64,000 nt of DNA from Kitasatospora azatica KCTC 9699 (GTDB taxonomy: Bacteria; Actinomycetota; Actinomycetes; Streptomycetales; Streptomycetaceae), in the NCBI RefSeq assembly GCF_000744785.1, contig NZ_JQMO01000003.1, positions 682,001 to 746,000 on the forward strand, given 5' to 3'. Under the pieces are notes generated by a model that did not search any database, was not told the origin of the DNA, and saw nothing but the letters and a program-made list of their open reading frames with translations. The position numbers were made by a program, and so were the translations under genes. Position 1 is the stretch's first letter; each line of letters opens with the position of its first letter. Positions 1 through 8,241 of the stretch are shown here, piece after piece.

Positions 1-20
1 CCGGACAGGCCCCAGGTCGG

Positions 21-911
21 TCAGCCGAGGGCCAGGGCCCTCAGCCGGTCGGCGGCGCCGTTGAAGTAGTCCTGGTCGCCGGGGAAGGTGCCGGAGTCGG
101 CGTACTGCCAGAAGGTCTGATAGCCCCAGCCGTTCGGGAGGGTCCCGACGGTGGAGGCGTAACGGGCGATCCAGAGCGGGTTGGTGGTGCCGAAGCCGCC
201 GTTGTTGCCGGTGCAGGTCGCCCACCAGTTGGTGGTGGTGTAGATCGTCGGGTAGCGCCCGGTCAGGTAGTGGACCTGGTTGCTGAAGCTGTGGATCCAG
301 GAGACCATCGCGCTCTGGCTCAGCCCGTAGCAGGTCGCGCCGTACGGGTTGTACTCGATGTCCAGCGCGGGCGGCAGGGTCTTGCCGTCGGCCGACCAGC
401 CGCCGCCGTGGCTGACGAAGTAACTCGCCTGGGTGGCACCGCTGGAGACGTTCGGCAGCGCGAAGTGGTAGGCGCCCCGGATCAGTCCGGCGTTGTAGGA
501 ACCGTTGTACTGCTGCGCGAAATAGGGGTTGGTGTAGCCGGTGCCCTCGGTGGCCTTGATATAGGCGAAGGCGCCGCCGTTGGCCGCCACCGAGGACCAG
601 TTGACGTTGCCCTGGTAGCTGGAGACGTCCAGCCCCCTGGTCTGGGTGACCAGCGGCTGGATGCCGCCGCCGGCGTCGCGGCCCTCGTGGGCGGCCACCG
701 TGGAGCCGGCGAAGTCGCGCTCCGGGTGGGTGGGTTGGAAGCCGCGTCCGGCGGCGTCGGCCTGAGCGGGCGCCGCCGCGGTGGCGGCGAGCAGCACGGC
801 GGACAGCGCGGTGGCCGCGACGGCGCCGGTGCGGCGCAGCCGGGAGCGGGCGGCGGTGTGGGAGTGGCGGGCGGCGCGGGAGAGGCGTGAGGTGCGGGCA
901 GTACGGGACAT
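21..911 (-). CDS. Secreted GH25 family lysozyme
   Basis: Predicted exported muramidase cutting peptidoglycan N-acetylmuramyl-beta-1,4-GlcNAc bonds. The 296-residue protein starts with an Arg-rich n-region and a hydrophobic stretch (about residues 29-48) ending in an APAQA cleavage site, so it is exported. A spacer of about 40 residues precedes the GH25 barrel (residue 93 to the end), which opens with GLDVSSYQG and carries PALDIEYNP. Asp95, Asp184 and Glu186 sit where the family has its acidic catalytic residues. The ATG at 911 is preferred over an upstream in-frame start because AAGGAG lies five bases before it and the signal peptide then sits at the N-terminus. The family assignment is firm; whether it serves turnover, development or attack on other bacteria cannot be told. 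Confidence 0.93.
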   Translation of the reverse strand: MSRTARTSRLSRAARHSHTAARSRLRRTGAVAATALSAVLLAATAAAPAQADAAGRGFQPTHPERDFAGSTVAAHEGRDAGGGIQPLVTQTRGLDVSSYQGNVNWSSVAANGGAFAYIKATEGTGYTNPYFAQQYNGSYNAGLIRGAYHFALPNVSSGATQASYFVSHGGGWSADGKTLPPALDIEYNPYGATCYGLSQSAMVSWIHSFSNQVHYLTGRYPTIYTTTNWWATCTGNNGGFGTTNPLWIARYASTVGTLPNGWGYQTFWQYADSGTFPGDQDYFNGAADRLRALALG

Positions 912-972
912 GTTCGCTCCTTGTGGCCTGGCAGGGATGAGTACCACATGTGCGAGCTGTGCGAGAACGCGA

Positions 973-1003
973 ATGCCAATGCACGCATACCAATGATTGG
1001 CAT
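973..1003. promoter_or_regulatory. Inverted repeat upstream of the lysozyme gene
   Basis: ATGCCAAT (973-980) and ATTGGCAT (996-1003) form a perfect 8-bp inverted repeat with a 15-base spacer. A second palindrome, CCAATGATTGG (990-1000), overlaps the right arm. It lies about 60-90 bp before the lysozyme ATG in a locally AT-richer stretch and looks like an operator. The rest of the 912-1167 gap shows no gene. Confidence 0.4.
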
Positions 1004-1167
1004 GACCTTGCCCGGCGAGCGTAGCGGCCAACCCCCTTGCACCGCTAGAGAACTGAGGCTCACTCAGCAGAAAAACGCCCACCAGGACCCGCGTAGACCA
1101 GACCCCGCCACCGCGCGTTCACCCGCACCGGCGGAGCCGCCCAGCCACCCCGTACCGGCAGGCCCGC

Positions 1168-1620
1168 TCAGCGCAGCCGGCGCGCCACCTCGCCCAGCGC
1201 CTCGGCCACCACCGCGAGCTGCTCGCGGTCCAGCACGTCGACCAGGGCCGCGCGCACCGCCGCCACGTGCCCGGGCGCGGCCGACCGCAACGCCGCCATG
1301 CCCTCCTCGGTCAGGTAGGCGAAGACCCCGCGCACATCGCTCGAGCAGGACCGTCGCCCGACCAGCCCGGACTTCTCCAACTGGGCCACCTGGTACGTGA
1401 GTCCACTCTTGGAGGTGACCAGGCGGTCGGCCAGCTCGGCCATCCGCAGCGAGTGGCTCGGCGCGGCGGAGAGGTGGACCAGGATCTCGTACTGGGTGTG
1501 CGAGAGCCCAGCGTCGTCCTTGAGCTGCTGCTCGAGGTGGCGCGCCACCAGATTGCTCGCCGCGAGGAAGCCTCGCCAGGCCGCCATCTCCTGCTCGTCC
1601 AGCCACCGGGTCTCTGCCAT
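1168..1620 (-). CDS. MarR-family transcriptional regulator
   Basis: Dimeric winged-helix repressor of 150 residues, the usual MarR size. The wHTH spans roughly residues 40-105: the helix after [13 protein letters not shown], then [28 protein letters not shown] as recognition helix and linker, then the wing around [12 protein letters not shown] 1620 is chosen because the protein then begins with the usual short N-terminal helix; an in-frame ATG nine codons upstream is possible. It is divergent from the GTP cyclohydrolase II gene. The shared gap and the next intergenic region each hold two copies of TTCAAATTTGAA, the AT-rich palindrome expected for a MarR dimer. Inference: it represses itself, the cyclohydrolase and the VOC gene. 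The inducer is unknown. Confidence 0.9.
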   Translation of the reverse strand: MAETRWLDEQEMAAWRGFLAASNLVARHLEQQLKDDAGLSHTQYEILVHLSAAPSHSLRMAELADRLVTSKSGLTYQVAQLEKSGLVGRRSCSSDVRGVFAYLTEEGMAALRSAAPGHVAAVRAALVDVLDREQLAVVAEALGEVARRLR

Positions 1621-1639
1621 GCGAACCAGCTTATCCCTG

Positions 1640-1695
1640 TTGTTCAAATTTGAAGAGCGATGTACTGTCGCCCGAGACGGATCTTCAAATTTGAA
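1640..1695. promoter_or_regulatory. Divergent promoters with two MarR operator palindromes
   Basis: Two perfect TTCAAATTTGAA palindromes at 1643-1654 and 1684-1695, 41 bp apart. Rightward promoter: TTGTTC (1640-1645), 17-base spacer, TACTGT (1663-1668). Leftward promoter: TTGAAG (minus strand of 1683-1688), 18-base spacer, TACATC (minus strand of 1659-1664). Each operator overlaps one -35 and lies downstream of the other promoter, which fits joint repression of both directions. Confidence 0.75.
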
Positions 1696-1738
1696 CTACT
1701 GCTGCCCCGGAACCAACCGGAGACGACCGGAGAACCTC

Positions 1739-2386
1739 ATGACGAGCCGCACCCCCCAGCCCGCCCGGATCCGCACCCGGGTCACCGTGCCGCTGCGCTT
1801 CGGCGACGGCTACCGGGTCGACGCCGACGTGGTCACCTTCCACGACCTCGCCGACGGCGCCGAACACCTGGCCCTCGGCCTCGGCGACCCGGGCGCGAGC
1901 ACCACCCCGCTGGTCCGCCTGCACTCCGAGTGCCTCACCGGCGACGTCTTCGGCTCCGCCCGCTGCGACTGCGGCCCGCAGCTGCGCGAGGCCGTCGAGC
2001 GGATCGCCGAGCGCGGTGGCTACCTGCTCTACCTGCGCCAGGAGGGTCGCGGGATCGGGCTCTACAACAAGCTCGACGCCTACGCCCTGCAGGACCGCGG
2101 CCTGGACACCTATGCCGCCAACGCCGCCCTCGGCCTGCCCGAGGACGGCCGCGACTACACGGCGGCCGCGCAGATGCTGCAGACCCTCGGCGCCCCGCGG
2201 ATCGACCTGCTGAGCAACAACCCCGACAAGGCCGGTCAGCTGGCCGCGCTCGGCATCACCGTCGCCGAGCGCGTCCCCACCGGAGTGCACGCCTCCCCGA
2301 GCAACCTGCGCTACCTGCGCACCAAGGCCACCGGCACCCCGCTCACCCTCGGCCACGGCCTGGAGCTGCTCTCCGAGGGCGCCTGA
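1739..2386 (+). CDS. ribA: GTP cyclohydrolase II
   Basis: Converts GTP to 2,5-diamino-6-ribosylamino-4(3H)-pyrimidinone 5'-phosphate, formate and pyrophosphate, the first step toward flavins. The 215-residue protein is a stand-alone GCH II without the DHBP synthase (RibB) half. It has the zinc site [18 protein letters not shown] (Cys65, Cys76, Cys78) and the RQEGRGIGL loop. Tyr115 in KLDAYALQ matches E. coli RibA Tyr105, so a normal GCH II reaction is plausible; one S. coelicolor paralogue lacking this Tyr makes the formamidopyrimidine instead. Start ATG 1739 has GGAG six bases upstream. Control by a MarR operator rather than an FMN riboswitch suggests a specialised or stress-linked role, not the housekeeping copy. 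Confidence 0.93.
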   Translation: MTSRTPQPARIRTRVTVPLRFGDGYRVDADVVTFHDLADGAEHLALGLGDPGASTTPLVRLHSECLTGDVFGSARCDCGPQLREAVERIAERGGYLLYLRQEGRGIGLYNKLDAYALQDRGLDTYAANAALGLPEDGRDYTAAAQMLQTLGAPRIDLLSNNPDKAGQLAALGITVAERVPTGVHASPSNLRYLRTKATGTPLTLGHGLELLSEGA

Positions 2387-2404
2387 CCGCCGCCCGCGCG
2401 CATG

Positions 2405-2458
2405 TTGTTCAAATTCGAACCGAGAGGTATGGTCGAGATATTGGTGTTCAAATTTGAA
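2405..2458. promoter_or_regulatory. Promoter of the VOC gene with two more MarR operators
   Basis: TTGTTC (2405-2410), 17-base spacer, TATGGT (2428-2433). Operators are TTCAAATTCGAA (2408-2419, one mismatch) and TTCAAATTTGAA (2447-2458), 39 bp apart. The arrangement copies that in front of ribA: first operator on the -35, second downstream of the -10. Confidence 0.75.
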
Positions 2459-2493
2459 CTAGCCCTTTGAACCAGCCAGGCAAGGAGATCGCC

Positions 2494-2994
2494 ATGCCCG
2501 TCCGCCGCCTCAACCACGCGGTGCTCTACATCCGCGACGTGGCCACCTCGGTCGCCTTCTACACCGAGGTGCTCGGCTTCAAGATCGATGTCGAGATCCC
2601 CGGCCGGGCCGCCTTCCTCAGCGCCCAGGAGACCCTGAACGACCACGACCTCGGCCTGTTCGCGATCGGTGCCGGCGCGCCCGGTCCGCAGCCGGGCCGG
2701 GTCGGCCTCTACCACCTGGCCTGGGAGGTCGGCACGCTGGGCGAGCTGGCCGAGATCGGCCAGGTGCTCGCCGAGCGCGGCGCGCTGGTGGGCGCCACCG
2801 ACCATGTGGTGTCCAAGTCCTTCTACGCCAAGGACCCGGACGGCAACGAGTTCGAGGTGATGTGGCGGGTCCCGCGCGAGGACTGGCCCACCGGCGAGGA
2901 GCAGGGCGGGATGCGGGCGCTGGACCTGCAGGCGGCCATCGACCGCTGGGGCGCCGACCTGGCCACCGGCGCGGCGGCCGGCTCCGCCACCTGA
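2494..2994 (+). CDS. VOC (glyoxalase-fold) family protein
   Basis: 166-residue vicinal-oxygen-chelate protein with one paired beta-alpha-beta-beta-beta module. It shows the metal-site pattern of this fold: an early His in RRLNHAVLYI (His8), a central GLYHLAWEV, and DPDGNEFEVMW near the C-terminus. Members are dioxygenases, isomerases or drug-binding resistance proteins, and the substrate cannot be read here. ATG 2494 follows AAGGAG at 2482-2487, which decides the start over one nine codons upstream. It follows ribA but has its own promoter with the same operator pair, so it belongs to the MarR regulon. A VOC partner to a GCH II could act on a flavin-related or electrophilic aromatic compound; that is inference. 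Confidence 0.88.
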   Translation: MPVRRLNHAVLYIRDVATSVAFYTEVLGFKIDVEIPGRAAFLSAQETLNDHDLGLFAIGAGAPGPQPGRVGLYHLAWEVGTLGELAEIGQVLAERGALVGATDHVVSKSFYAKDPDGNEFEVMWRVPREDWPTGEEQGGMRALDLQAAIDRWGADLATGAAAGSAT

Positions 2995-3027
2995 GCCCGG
3001 GCGCCACCCGCCCTGCCGCGACAGGCC

Positions 3028-3765
3028 CTAACCGAGGAAGGGCGACGGGATCGCCAGCAGCTCCGCCAGTCGATCGGCCACCGCCCCGGCGTGGGTGAGC
3101 GGCACCGCCGGCGCGTCCCCGCGCCGGGTCGGCCGGACACCGCGGACCGCACACAGGTGCAGCAGCCACAGGGTACGGATGGTGTTGCTCGCCTCGGCCG
3201 GGACCGGCCCGGGCTCGCCCGCGGCGAACATCGCGGCCACCCGGTCCAGCCAGCCCACCGACTGAGCCTCGGTCAGCCCGGGCCCGGTCAGGATCCCGGC
3301 CAGCGCGTAGGCGAGCCGGTCGTCCTCCAGCGCGTCCCAGACCTGGGCGGTCGGCGCCACCATCCGAGCCGCGCCCAGCTCCAGCAGCGCCACCGGATCG
3401 GCCGGGCTGTGCACACCGAAAGCGCCGAGCAGGTCGGCCCCGTGCGCGACGGCGTGCAGCCAGCCGAGTTCCGCGTCGTACCCGCGCAGGTCCTGCTCGG
3501 CGAGGTACCAGTCGGCGAAGGCGCTCAGCCAGTGCGGCGCGTACGCCCCGTGCTTGACCAGGGCGGCCAGGATCAGCGGCGCGAAGGTGCGGGCCTGCAC
3601 CTCGGGGTCGGCGAACCGCTCGGCCATCTCGTCGCCGAGCGCCTGCCGCTGCTCGCTGGAGAGCTTCGGGATCAGCTCGACCAGCCCGACGTAGGCGTGC
3701 TCGTCCCGGACCGCGGGGTCGGGCGAGCGCAGGGCGGCGGAGAGCTCGGCGATCGTGGCGTCCAT
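3028..3765 (-). CDS. DUF2785 domain protein
   Basis: 245-residue soluble alpha-helical protein of unknown role. It matches the DUF2785 pattern: an N-terminal run of short helices with SPDPAVRDEHAYVGLVELI, a middle LRGYDAELGWLHAVAHGADLL, and a helical C-terminal half. Repeated helix pairs suggest a HEAT-like or alpha-solenoid fold. No catalytic motif is clear; the His-x-x-x-His in LHAVAHGAD is the most conserved-looking feature. The ATG at 3765 is used because the family homology starts there. It runs in the same direction as the broken nei gene just upstream, with a 19-base gap, so they were probably co-transcribed. Confidence 0.75.
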   Translation of the reverse strand: MDATIAELSAALRSPDPAVRDEHAYVGLVELIPKLSSEQRQALGDEMAERFADPEVQARTFAPLILAALVKHGAYAPHWLSAFADWYLAEQDLRGYDAELGWLHAVAHGADLLGAFGVHSPADPVALLELGAARMVAPTAQVWDALEDDRLAYALAGILTGPGLTEAQSVGWLDRVAAMFAAGEPGPVPAEASNTIRTLWLLHLCAVRGVRPTRRGDAPAVPLTHAGAVADRLAELLAIPSPFLG

Positions 3766-3784
3766 GATCGAACACCGTAGCGGA

Positions 3785-4622
3785 TCACCCGTCCGGGCTG
3801 GGCCCGGGTTGGCAGCGCGGGCACCAGTACGCGACCCTCTGCTGCGGGGCCACGCCCTGGCTCGCGGTGCGGATCGTGCTCCCGCAGCGGCGGCAGGGCC
3901 TGCCCGCCCGGCCGTAGACCCAGTGCGCCCGGTCCGGGCGCAGCTCGCCGGTGGTGGGGTGGCCCGGGCGCAGCCGGTTGGCGAAGAGCAGCCGGTGTGC
4001 CAGGGCGACCAGCCGCTCGGGGGCGGGCAGTTCGCCGAAGGCCGTCCACGGGGTGACCCCGGCCAGGAAGCAGAGCTCGTTGGCGTAGACGTTGCCGATG
4101 CCGGCCAGGTTGCGCTGGTCGAGCAGCGCCTCGCCGGCCGGCCGCTCCGGCGCGGCGGCCAGTCGGCGCAGCGCCTCGGCGGCCAGGTCCGGGCCCCAGT
4201 CGGCGGCATGGGGGCACCTCCCGGCCGGAGGCTGGGGGAAGGTCCGGCCCCAGGTGCCCGACCGCCGCGGCCTCGTCCGCGGTGCGCAGCAGCTGCACCA
4301 CCGGAAGTCGGTAGCCGACCGCCGTGCACGCCTCGGTGCCGAGGACCACCCGGATCTGGTGCCCGGCCCCACCCGTCCACCGCTCCCCCGCCCGGTAGAC
4401 CTGCCAGCGTCCGTCCATCCGCAGATGGGTGTGGAGCGTCAGGCCGCCGTCCAGCCGGGCCAGCAGGTGCTTCCCGCGCGGCCGCACCTCCAGCACCTGG
4501 CGCCCTGTCAGCTGCGCGGTGGCGTGCGCCGGCACCCGCAGCTCGGCACTGGTCAGCCGCTGCCCGGCCAGCGCCTGGTGCAGCTGGGCGGCGGTACGGA
4601 AGACGGAGTCACCCTCGGGCAT
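3785..4622 (-). pseudogene. Nei/Fpg-type DNA glycosylase, frameshifted by a small insertion
   Basis: Base-excision repair glycosylase/AP lyase of the Fpg/Nei family. It starts MPEGDSVFRTA, so Pro2 (the catalytic amine) and Glu3 are present. The first frame covers the N-terminal beta-sandwich through GHLGPDL. The H2TH part (RNLAGIGNVYANELCFLAG) and the zinc finger (CRRCGS...CPRCQ) continue in another frame to 3785. Between the halves lies a GC-rich palindromic segment (about 4208-4242) with no counterpart in the family. Removing about 34 bases would restore a single frame of the usual ~270 residues. The gene therefore looks interrupted by a small repeat and should not give a functional enzyme unless frameshifting occurs. 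A sequencing error is less likely, because extra sequence rather than one missing base is seen. Confidence 0.8.
4208..4242. repeat. Small palindromic GC-rich repeat inserted in nei
   Basis: Segment reading CATGGGGGCACCTCCC, then GGCCGGAGG, then CTGGGGGAAGG. CCTCC and GGAGG arms around a short centre can fold into a hairpin. GGGGGCACCTCCC followed by a CTGGGGGA tail is a form I know as a common dispersed repeat in Streptomyces genomes. Its net length is not a multiple of three, which accounts for the frame change. Confidence 0.6.
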
Positions 4623-4760
4623 GCCCCAAGCATGCACCCGCCCGGCATGCACCCAGGAAGCGCAGTGCCCCCACTCTCGTCCGCGCCGCGTGGGCGGGCC
4701 GCGACTAGGCTCGACAGAGCGGCGCTCTGCCGCGCCCGCGCCCAGACCAGGAGGCGACCG

Positions 4761-6149
4761 ATGGCGATCGCGACCGTGAATCCGGCGACCGGACAGACCC
4801 TCAGGACCTTCGAGCCGTACTCCGCCGCCGCCATCGAGCAGCGCCTGGCCCGGGCCGAGCAGACCTTCGCGCAGTACCGCACCACCGACTTCGGCCGCCG
4901 CGGCCAGCTGATGCACCGGGCGGCCGAGCTGCTGGACGCGGACCAGGAGACCATCGCCCGGCTGATGACCACCGAGATGGGCAAGCCGCTGACCGCCGCC
5001 CGCGCGGAGGCCGCCAAGTGCGCCAAGGCGATGCGCTGGTACGCCGACCGGGCGCCCGGGCTGCTGGCCGACGAGCACCCCTCGACCCAGGACGTGGTGG
5101 ACGCGGGCGCCAGCCGGGCCTGGGTGCGCTACCGGCCGCTCGGCGTGGTGCTGGCGGTGATGCCGTGGAACTTCCCGCTCTGGCAGGTGGTCCGGTTCGC
5201 CGCCCCCGCGCTGATGGCCGGCAACGTGGGCCTGCTCAAGCACGCCTCGAACGTGCCGCAGACCGCCCTCTATCTGGAGGACCTGTTCCGTGGCGCCGGC
5301 TTCCCGGACGGCTGCTTCCAGACCCTGCTGATCGACTCCCACACGGTCGCCGACCTGCTGCGCGACCCCCGGGTGGCCGCCGCCACGCTGACCGGCAGCG
5401 AGGGGGCCGGGCGCTCGGTGGCCTCGGTGGCGGGCGACCAGGTGAAGAAGACGGTGCTGGAGCTGGGCGGCAGCGACCCGTTCGTGGTGCTGCCCTCGGC
5501 GGACGTCGCGGCGGCGGCCCGCACCGCCGTGACCGCGCGGGTGCAGAACAACGGGCAGTCCTGCATCGCGGCCAAGCGGTTCATCGTGCACGAGCACGTC
5601 TACGAGGAGTTCCGGGCCGCCTTCAACGCCCGGATGGCGGCGCTGCGGATCGGGGATCCGATGGACGAGAGCACCGAGATCGGGCCGCTGGCCACCCGGC
5701 AGGGGCGCGAGGAGCTCGGCGAGCTGGTCGCGGACGCCGTGGAGCTGGGCGCCGAGGTGGAGTGCCGGGTGGAGCTGCCGTCCGGGCTCGGCGAGGGGTG
5801 GTACTACCCGCCGACCGTGCTCAGTGGGATCACCTCACGGATGCGGATCCACCACGAGGAGGCCTTCGGCCCGGTCGCCACGCTGTACCGGGCCGCCGAC
5901 CTGGACCACGCCGTCGAGCTGGCCAACGACACGCCGTTCGGGCTGAGCTCCAACGTCTGGACCACCGAACCGGCCGAGCAGGAGCGCTTCGTCCGGGACA
6001 TCCAGGCGGGCGGGATCTTCTTCAACGGCATGACCGCCTCGCATCCCGCACTGCCGTTCGGCGGGGTGCGGCGCTCCGGGTACGGGCGCGAGCTGTCCGG
6101 ACACGGCATCCGGGAGTTCTGCAACGCCACCACCGTGTGGGAGGCCTGA
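4761..6149 (+). CDS. NAD(P)-dependent aldehyde dehydrogenase, succinate-semialdehyde dehydrogenase type
   Basis: 462-residue ALDH superfamily enzyme oxidising an aldehyde to the acid. Catalytic Cys268 lies in NNGQSCIAAKR and the general base Glu234 in LELGGSDPF; the cofactor segment MPWNFPLWQ with Lys160 is intact. The short N-terminus starting MAIATVNPATGQ and the PFGGVRRSGYGRELSGHGI tail are typical of the GabD/Sad branch, which takes succinate semialdehyde in GABA catabolism. No GABA aminotransferase is adjacent, so the substrate is inferred from family only. ATG 4761 has CAGGAGG at 4748-4754. It is divergent from nei across a 138-base gap that contains GCATGCACCC twice (4630-4639 and 4645-4654). 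Confidence 0.9.
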   Translation: MAIATVNPATGQTLRTFEPYSAAAIEQRLARAEQTFAQYRTTDFGRRGQLMHRAAELLDADQETIARLMTTEMGKPLTAARAEAAKCAKAMRWYADRAPGLLADEHPSTQDVVDAGASRAWVRYRPLGVVLAVMPWNFPLWQVVRFAAPALMAGNVGLLKHASNVPQTALYLEDLFRGAGFPDGCFQTLLIDSHTVADLLRDPRVAAATLTGSEGAGRSVASVAGDQVKKTVLELGGSDPFVVLPSADVAAAARTAVTARVQNNGQSCIAAKRFIVHEHVYEEFRAAFNARMAALRIGDPMDESTEIGPLATRQGREELGELVADAVELGAEVECRVELPSGLGEGWYYPPTVLSGITSRMRIHHEEAFGPVATLYRAADLDHAVELANDTPFGLSSNVWTTEPAEQERFVRDIQAGGIFFNGMTASHPALPFGGVRRSGYGRELSGHGIREFCNATTVWEA

Positions 6150-6228
6150 GGACGGGTCAGGCCTGAGGACGACTCAGGTCTCGGCCCGGCTCGAGCCCCG
6201 GCTGGCTCAGGCCCGGCCTAGGCCCGGC

Positions 6229-6372
6229 TCAGTCCTCGCCGAGGACGGCGTACCACTCGGCGTCGCCGTGCTCGAAAGGCTCGGCCGCCGCGTCCTCCTC
6301 GGCGATCCGGCGCTGCGCCTGCTGCTCGGGATGTTTGCCCGGCTCGCCGGTCGCGCTGACCTCTCGTTCCAT
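6229..6372 (-). CDS. Small acidic hypothetical protein
   Basis: 47-residue protein, Glu/Ala/Gln-rich, starting MEREVSATGEPG and ending AEWYAVLGED. GAGGAG lies about six bases before the ATG at 6372, and codon use has the high third-position GC expected here. No recognised domain, membrane segment or Cys. Upstream sequence (6373-6480) has short repeats of GGTTCTC/GGTTCG type but no further gene. Moderately likely to be real because of the ribosome site; function unknown. Confidence 0.5.
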   Translation of the reverse strand: MEREVSATGEPGKHPEQQAQRRIAEEDAAAEPFEHGDAEWYAVLGED

Positions 6373-6606
6373 CGCGGTCTCCTCGGTTCGTTCTCGTCGG
6401 TTCGCTCGCGTCGGTTCTCGCCTCGGTTGGCTGCCGACTGGACGGGCTCTCCGGTGATCCTCGGGGATTCCTCGGCCGGGCAGGATCCGAACCGGTCGTG
6501 TCCACACTAATGGCGGATCATCCTCACCCGAACGGCCGACACGCCGGCAGGTCAGTCGTCCTCGCGAGATCAGTCGTCCGCGCGAGGTCAGTCATCACCC
6601 GCGAGG

Positions 6607-7419
6607 TCAGTCGTCCTCCGGCAGGCGCGGGCCGAGCAGCGAGAACCGGCCGCCGTGCGGGTCACGCAGGTCCGCCACCCGCCCGTACGGACTGTCGCGC
6701 ACCTCGCCCAGCACATCGGCGCCGAGCCGGCCGGCCTGCTCCACGGAGGCGTCGGCGTCGGCGACCGAGAAGTAGACGTTCCAGCTCGGCCGGGCCTCCG
6801 GATCGGTCGCCCTCACCAGGGCGGCGACGCTGCGCTCCTCGGTGCGCAGCACCACCCGGTCGTGCTCCCAGCGCACGTCGAACTCGGCCGGATCGCGTTC
6901 GTCCCAGCCGAAGACGCCGCCGTAGAAGAGCGCGGCGTCGAAGGCGTCCGGGGTGCGCAGCTCGATCCAGACCGGCGCGCCCGGGAGCGTGTGCAGCACC
7001 GCGCCGGTGCGCCGGTCGCCCTCCCAGACGCCGAACGGCGCGCCGGCCCGGTCGGAGGCGATCGCCAGCCGTCCGGCGTCGAAGCCCAGCGGCCCGATCG
7101 CGACCGTGCCGCCACGGGCCCGGATCCGCTCGGCGACCATGTCGGCGTCCTCGGTGCCGAAGTAGGTGGTCCAGGCGACCGGCAGCTCCAGATCGGTCGA
7201 ACCGGACAGACCGGCCACCGCGACGCCACCGAGCATGGCCCGGACATAGGGGCCCCAGCGGTCCGGTCCACGGCTGAACGACCAGCCGAACAGCGAGCCG
7301 TAGAAGGCCATCGCGGATTCCAGGTCACCGGCCATCAGGCTCACCCAGCTGGGCACGGCCGGCACGCACCGGACGGCCGCCCCCTTCACCACCGCACCGG
7401 TCGCCGCTGGCTCGGTCAT
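6607..7419 (-). CDS. Tandem-domain VOC family protein
   Basis: 270 residues with two glyoxalase-fold halves, the first from PSWVSLMAGDLESAMAFYGSLFGW and the second from PVWIELRTPDAFDAALFYGGVFGW, ending DPHGGRFSLLG. This two-domain form is common in actinobacteria, related to mycobacterial CFP30B-like proteins and often called a glyoxalase/bleomycin-resistance protein, but no reaction is proven. The usual metal His/Glu set is incomplete in both halves, so a binding role is possible. TAGGAGG ends about eight bases before ATG 7419. It stands alone, followed by a gap toward 6372. Confidence 0.85.
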   Translation of the reverse strand: MTEPAATGAVVKGAAVRCVPAVPSWVSLMAGDLESAMAFYGSLFGWSFSRGPDRWGPYVRAMLGGVAVAGLSGSTDLELPVAWTTYFGTEDADMVAERIRARGGTVAIGPLGFDAGRLAIASDRAGAPFGVWEGDRRTGAVLHTLPGAPVWIELRTPDAFDAALFYGGVFGWDERDPAEFDVRWEHDRVVLRTEERSVAALVRATDPEARPSWNVYFSVADADASVEQAGRLGADVLGEVRDSPYGRVADLRDPHGGRFSLLGPRLPEDD

Positions 7420-7553
7420 CGCTGCGCCTCCTAGGTGCCCGGCCGTCCTGGCCTGGCCGGTTCTGGTCCGACCGTACCCGGCTCCGGCCCCCCTCGCACG
7501 GACCCCGAGCCGGACGTGGCCGGGCCACCCGGGCCGACAACGACCGCGCCCGG

Positions 7554-8183
7554 TCAGCTCCTCACCAAGCGCCGACGCCGCCTTGACGCCGCGTCGGTGA
7601 TCCGCTGCCAGCGGGTGTCCAGCAGCTCGGCGACCGTGCTCGTCGAGTGCGGCTCGGCCTCCAGCAGGGCGACCGTCTCCGGCTCGAGGGTGCGGTTGCG
7701 CCGGACGGTCGGGTGGTCGAGGTCGGCCGCGTCCACGACGCTCTGCAGGAACAGCAGGTTGGCGGCGACCAGCCACTCGCTGGTCTCCGGTCGGGCATCG
7801 GCGCCGGGCTGCCCGGTGGCCAGCGCCCAGGGGTCGGGCGCCAGGTAGCGCACGGTGCCGACGGCGGTGAACTCCAGGGCCGCCGCGCACATCGCGCACG
7901 GCTGCTGGGTGCTCCACAGGGTCAGCCCCGCGAGGTCGCTACCGGTACGGACCAGGGCCAGCGCATTCAACTCGGCGTGTGCCAGCGGCGTGCCCTGCAG
8001 CAGGTCGGGGCCGCCCGGACCGTCGTACGCCCGGTTGCGGCCCTCGGCGCGGACCAGACCCGCACCGTCCACCAGCACCGCACCGACCGCGAGCCCGCCC
8101 GCCGTCAGCGACAGGTGCGCCAGTTCCAGGCAGCGCCGCACCGCCACGGGTGCGGCCTGCCAGGACTCCTCGAAACCGCTCAT
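7554..8183 (-). CDS. Zinc-dependent nucleoside/nucleobase deaminase family protein
   Basis: 209-residue cytidine-deaminase-fold protein. The zinc-site signature is complete: HAELN (His69, Glu71) and PCAMC (Cys96, Cys99). Members hydrolyse the amino group of cytosine, adenine or guanine derivatives. The long C-terminal region (about residues 120-209, ending in an Arg run) is unusual for guanine or tRNA-adenosine deaminases, so the substrate is open. The start MSGFEESWQ is at 8183 with GGGGGAGT upstream. It lies 58 bases past the fumarase stop on the same strand but need not be an operon partner. Confidence 0.85.
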   Translation of the reverse strand: MSGFEESWQAAPVAVRRCLELAHLSLTAGGLAVGAVLVDGAGLVRAEGRNRAYDGPGGPDLLQGTPLAHAELNALALVRTGSDLAGLTLWSTQQPCAMCAAALEFTAVGTVRYLAPDPWALATGQPGADARPETSEWLVAANLLFLQSVVDAADLDHPTVRRNRTLEPETVALLEAEPHSTSTVAELLDTRWQRITDAASRRRRRLVRS

Positions 8184-8241
8184 CGCTCGACTCCCCCACA
8201 GATCGCGATATCAGCGGCTCATGCTACGGCTTGAAGAGGAA

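Noticed and set aside
4092..4760. N-terminal extension of the aldehyde dehydrogenase frame.
   Set aside because: The upstream part is antisense to nei; the ribosome site and family length place the start at 4761.
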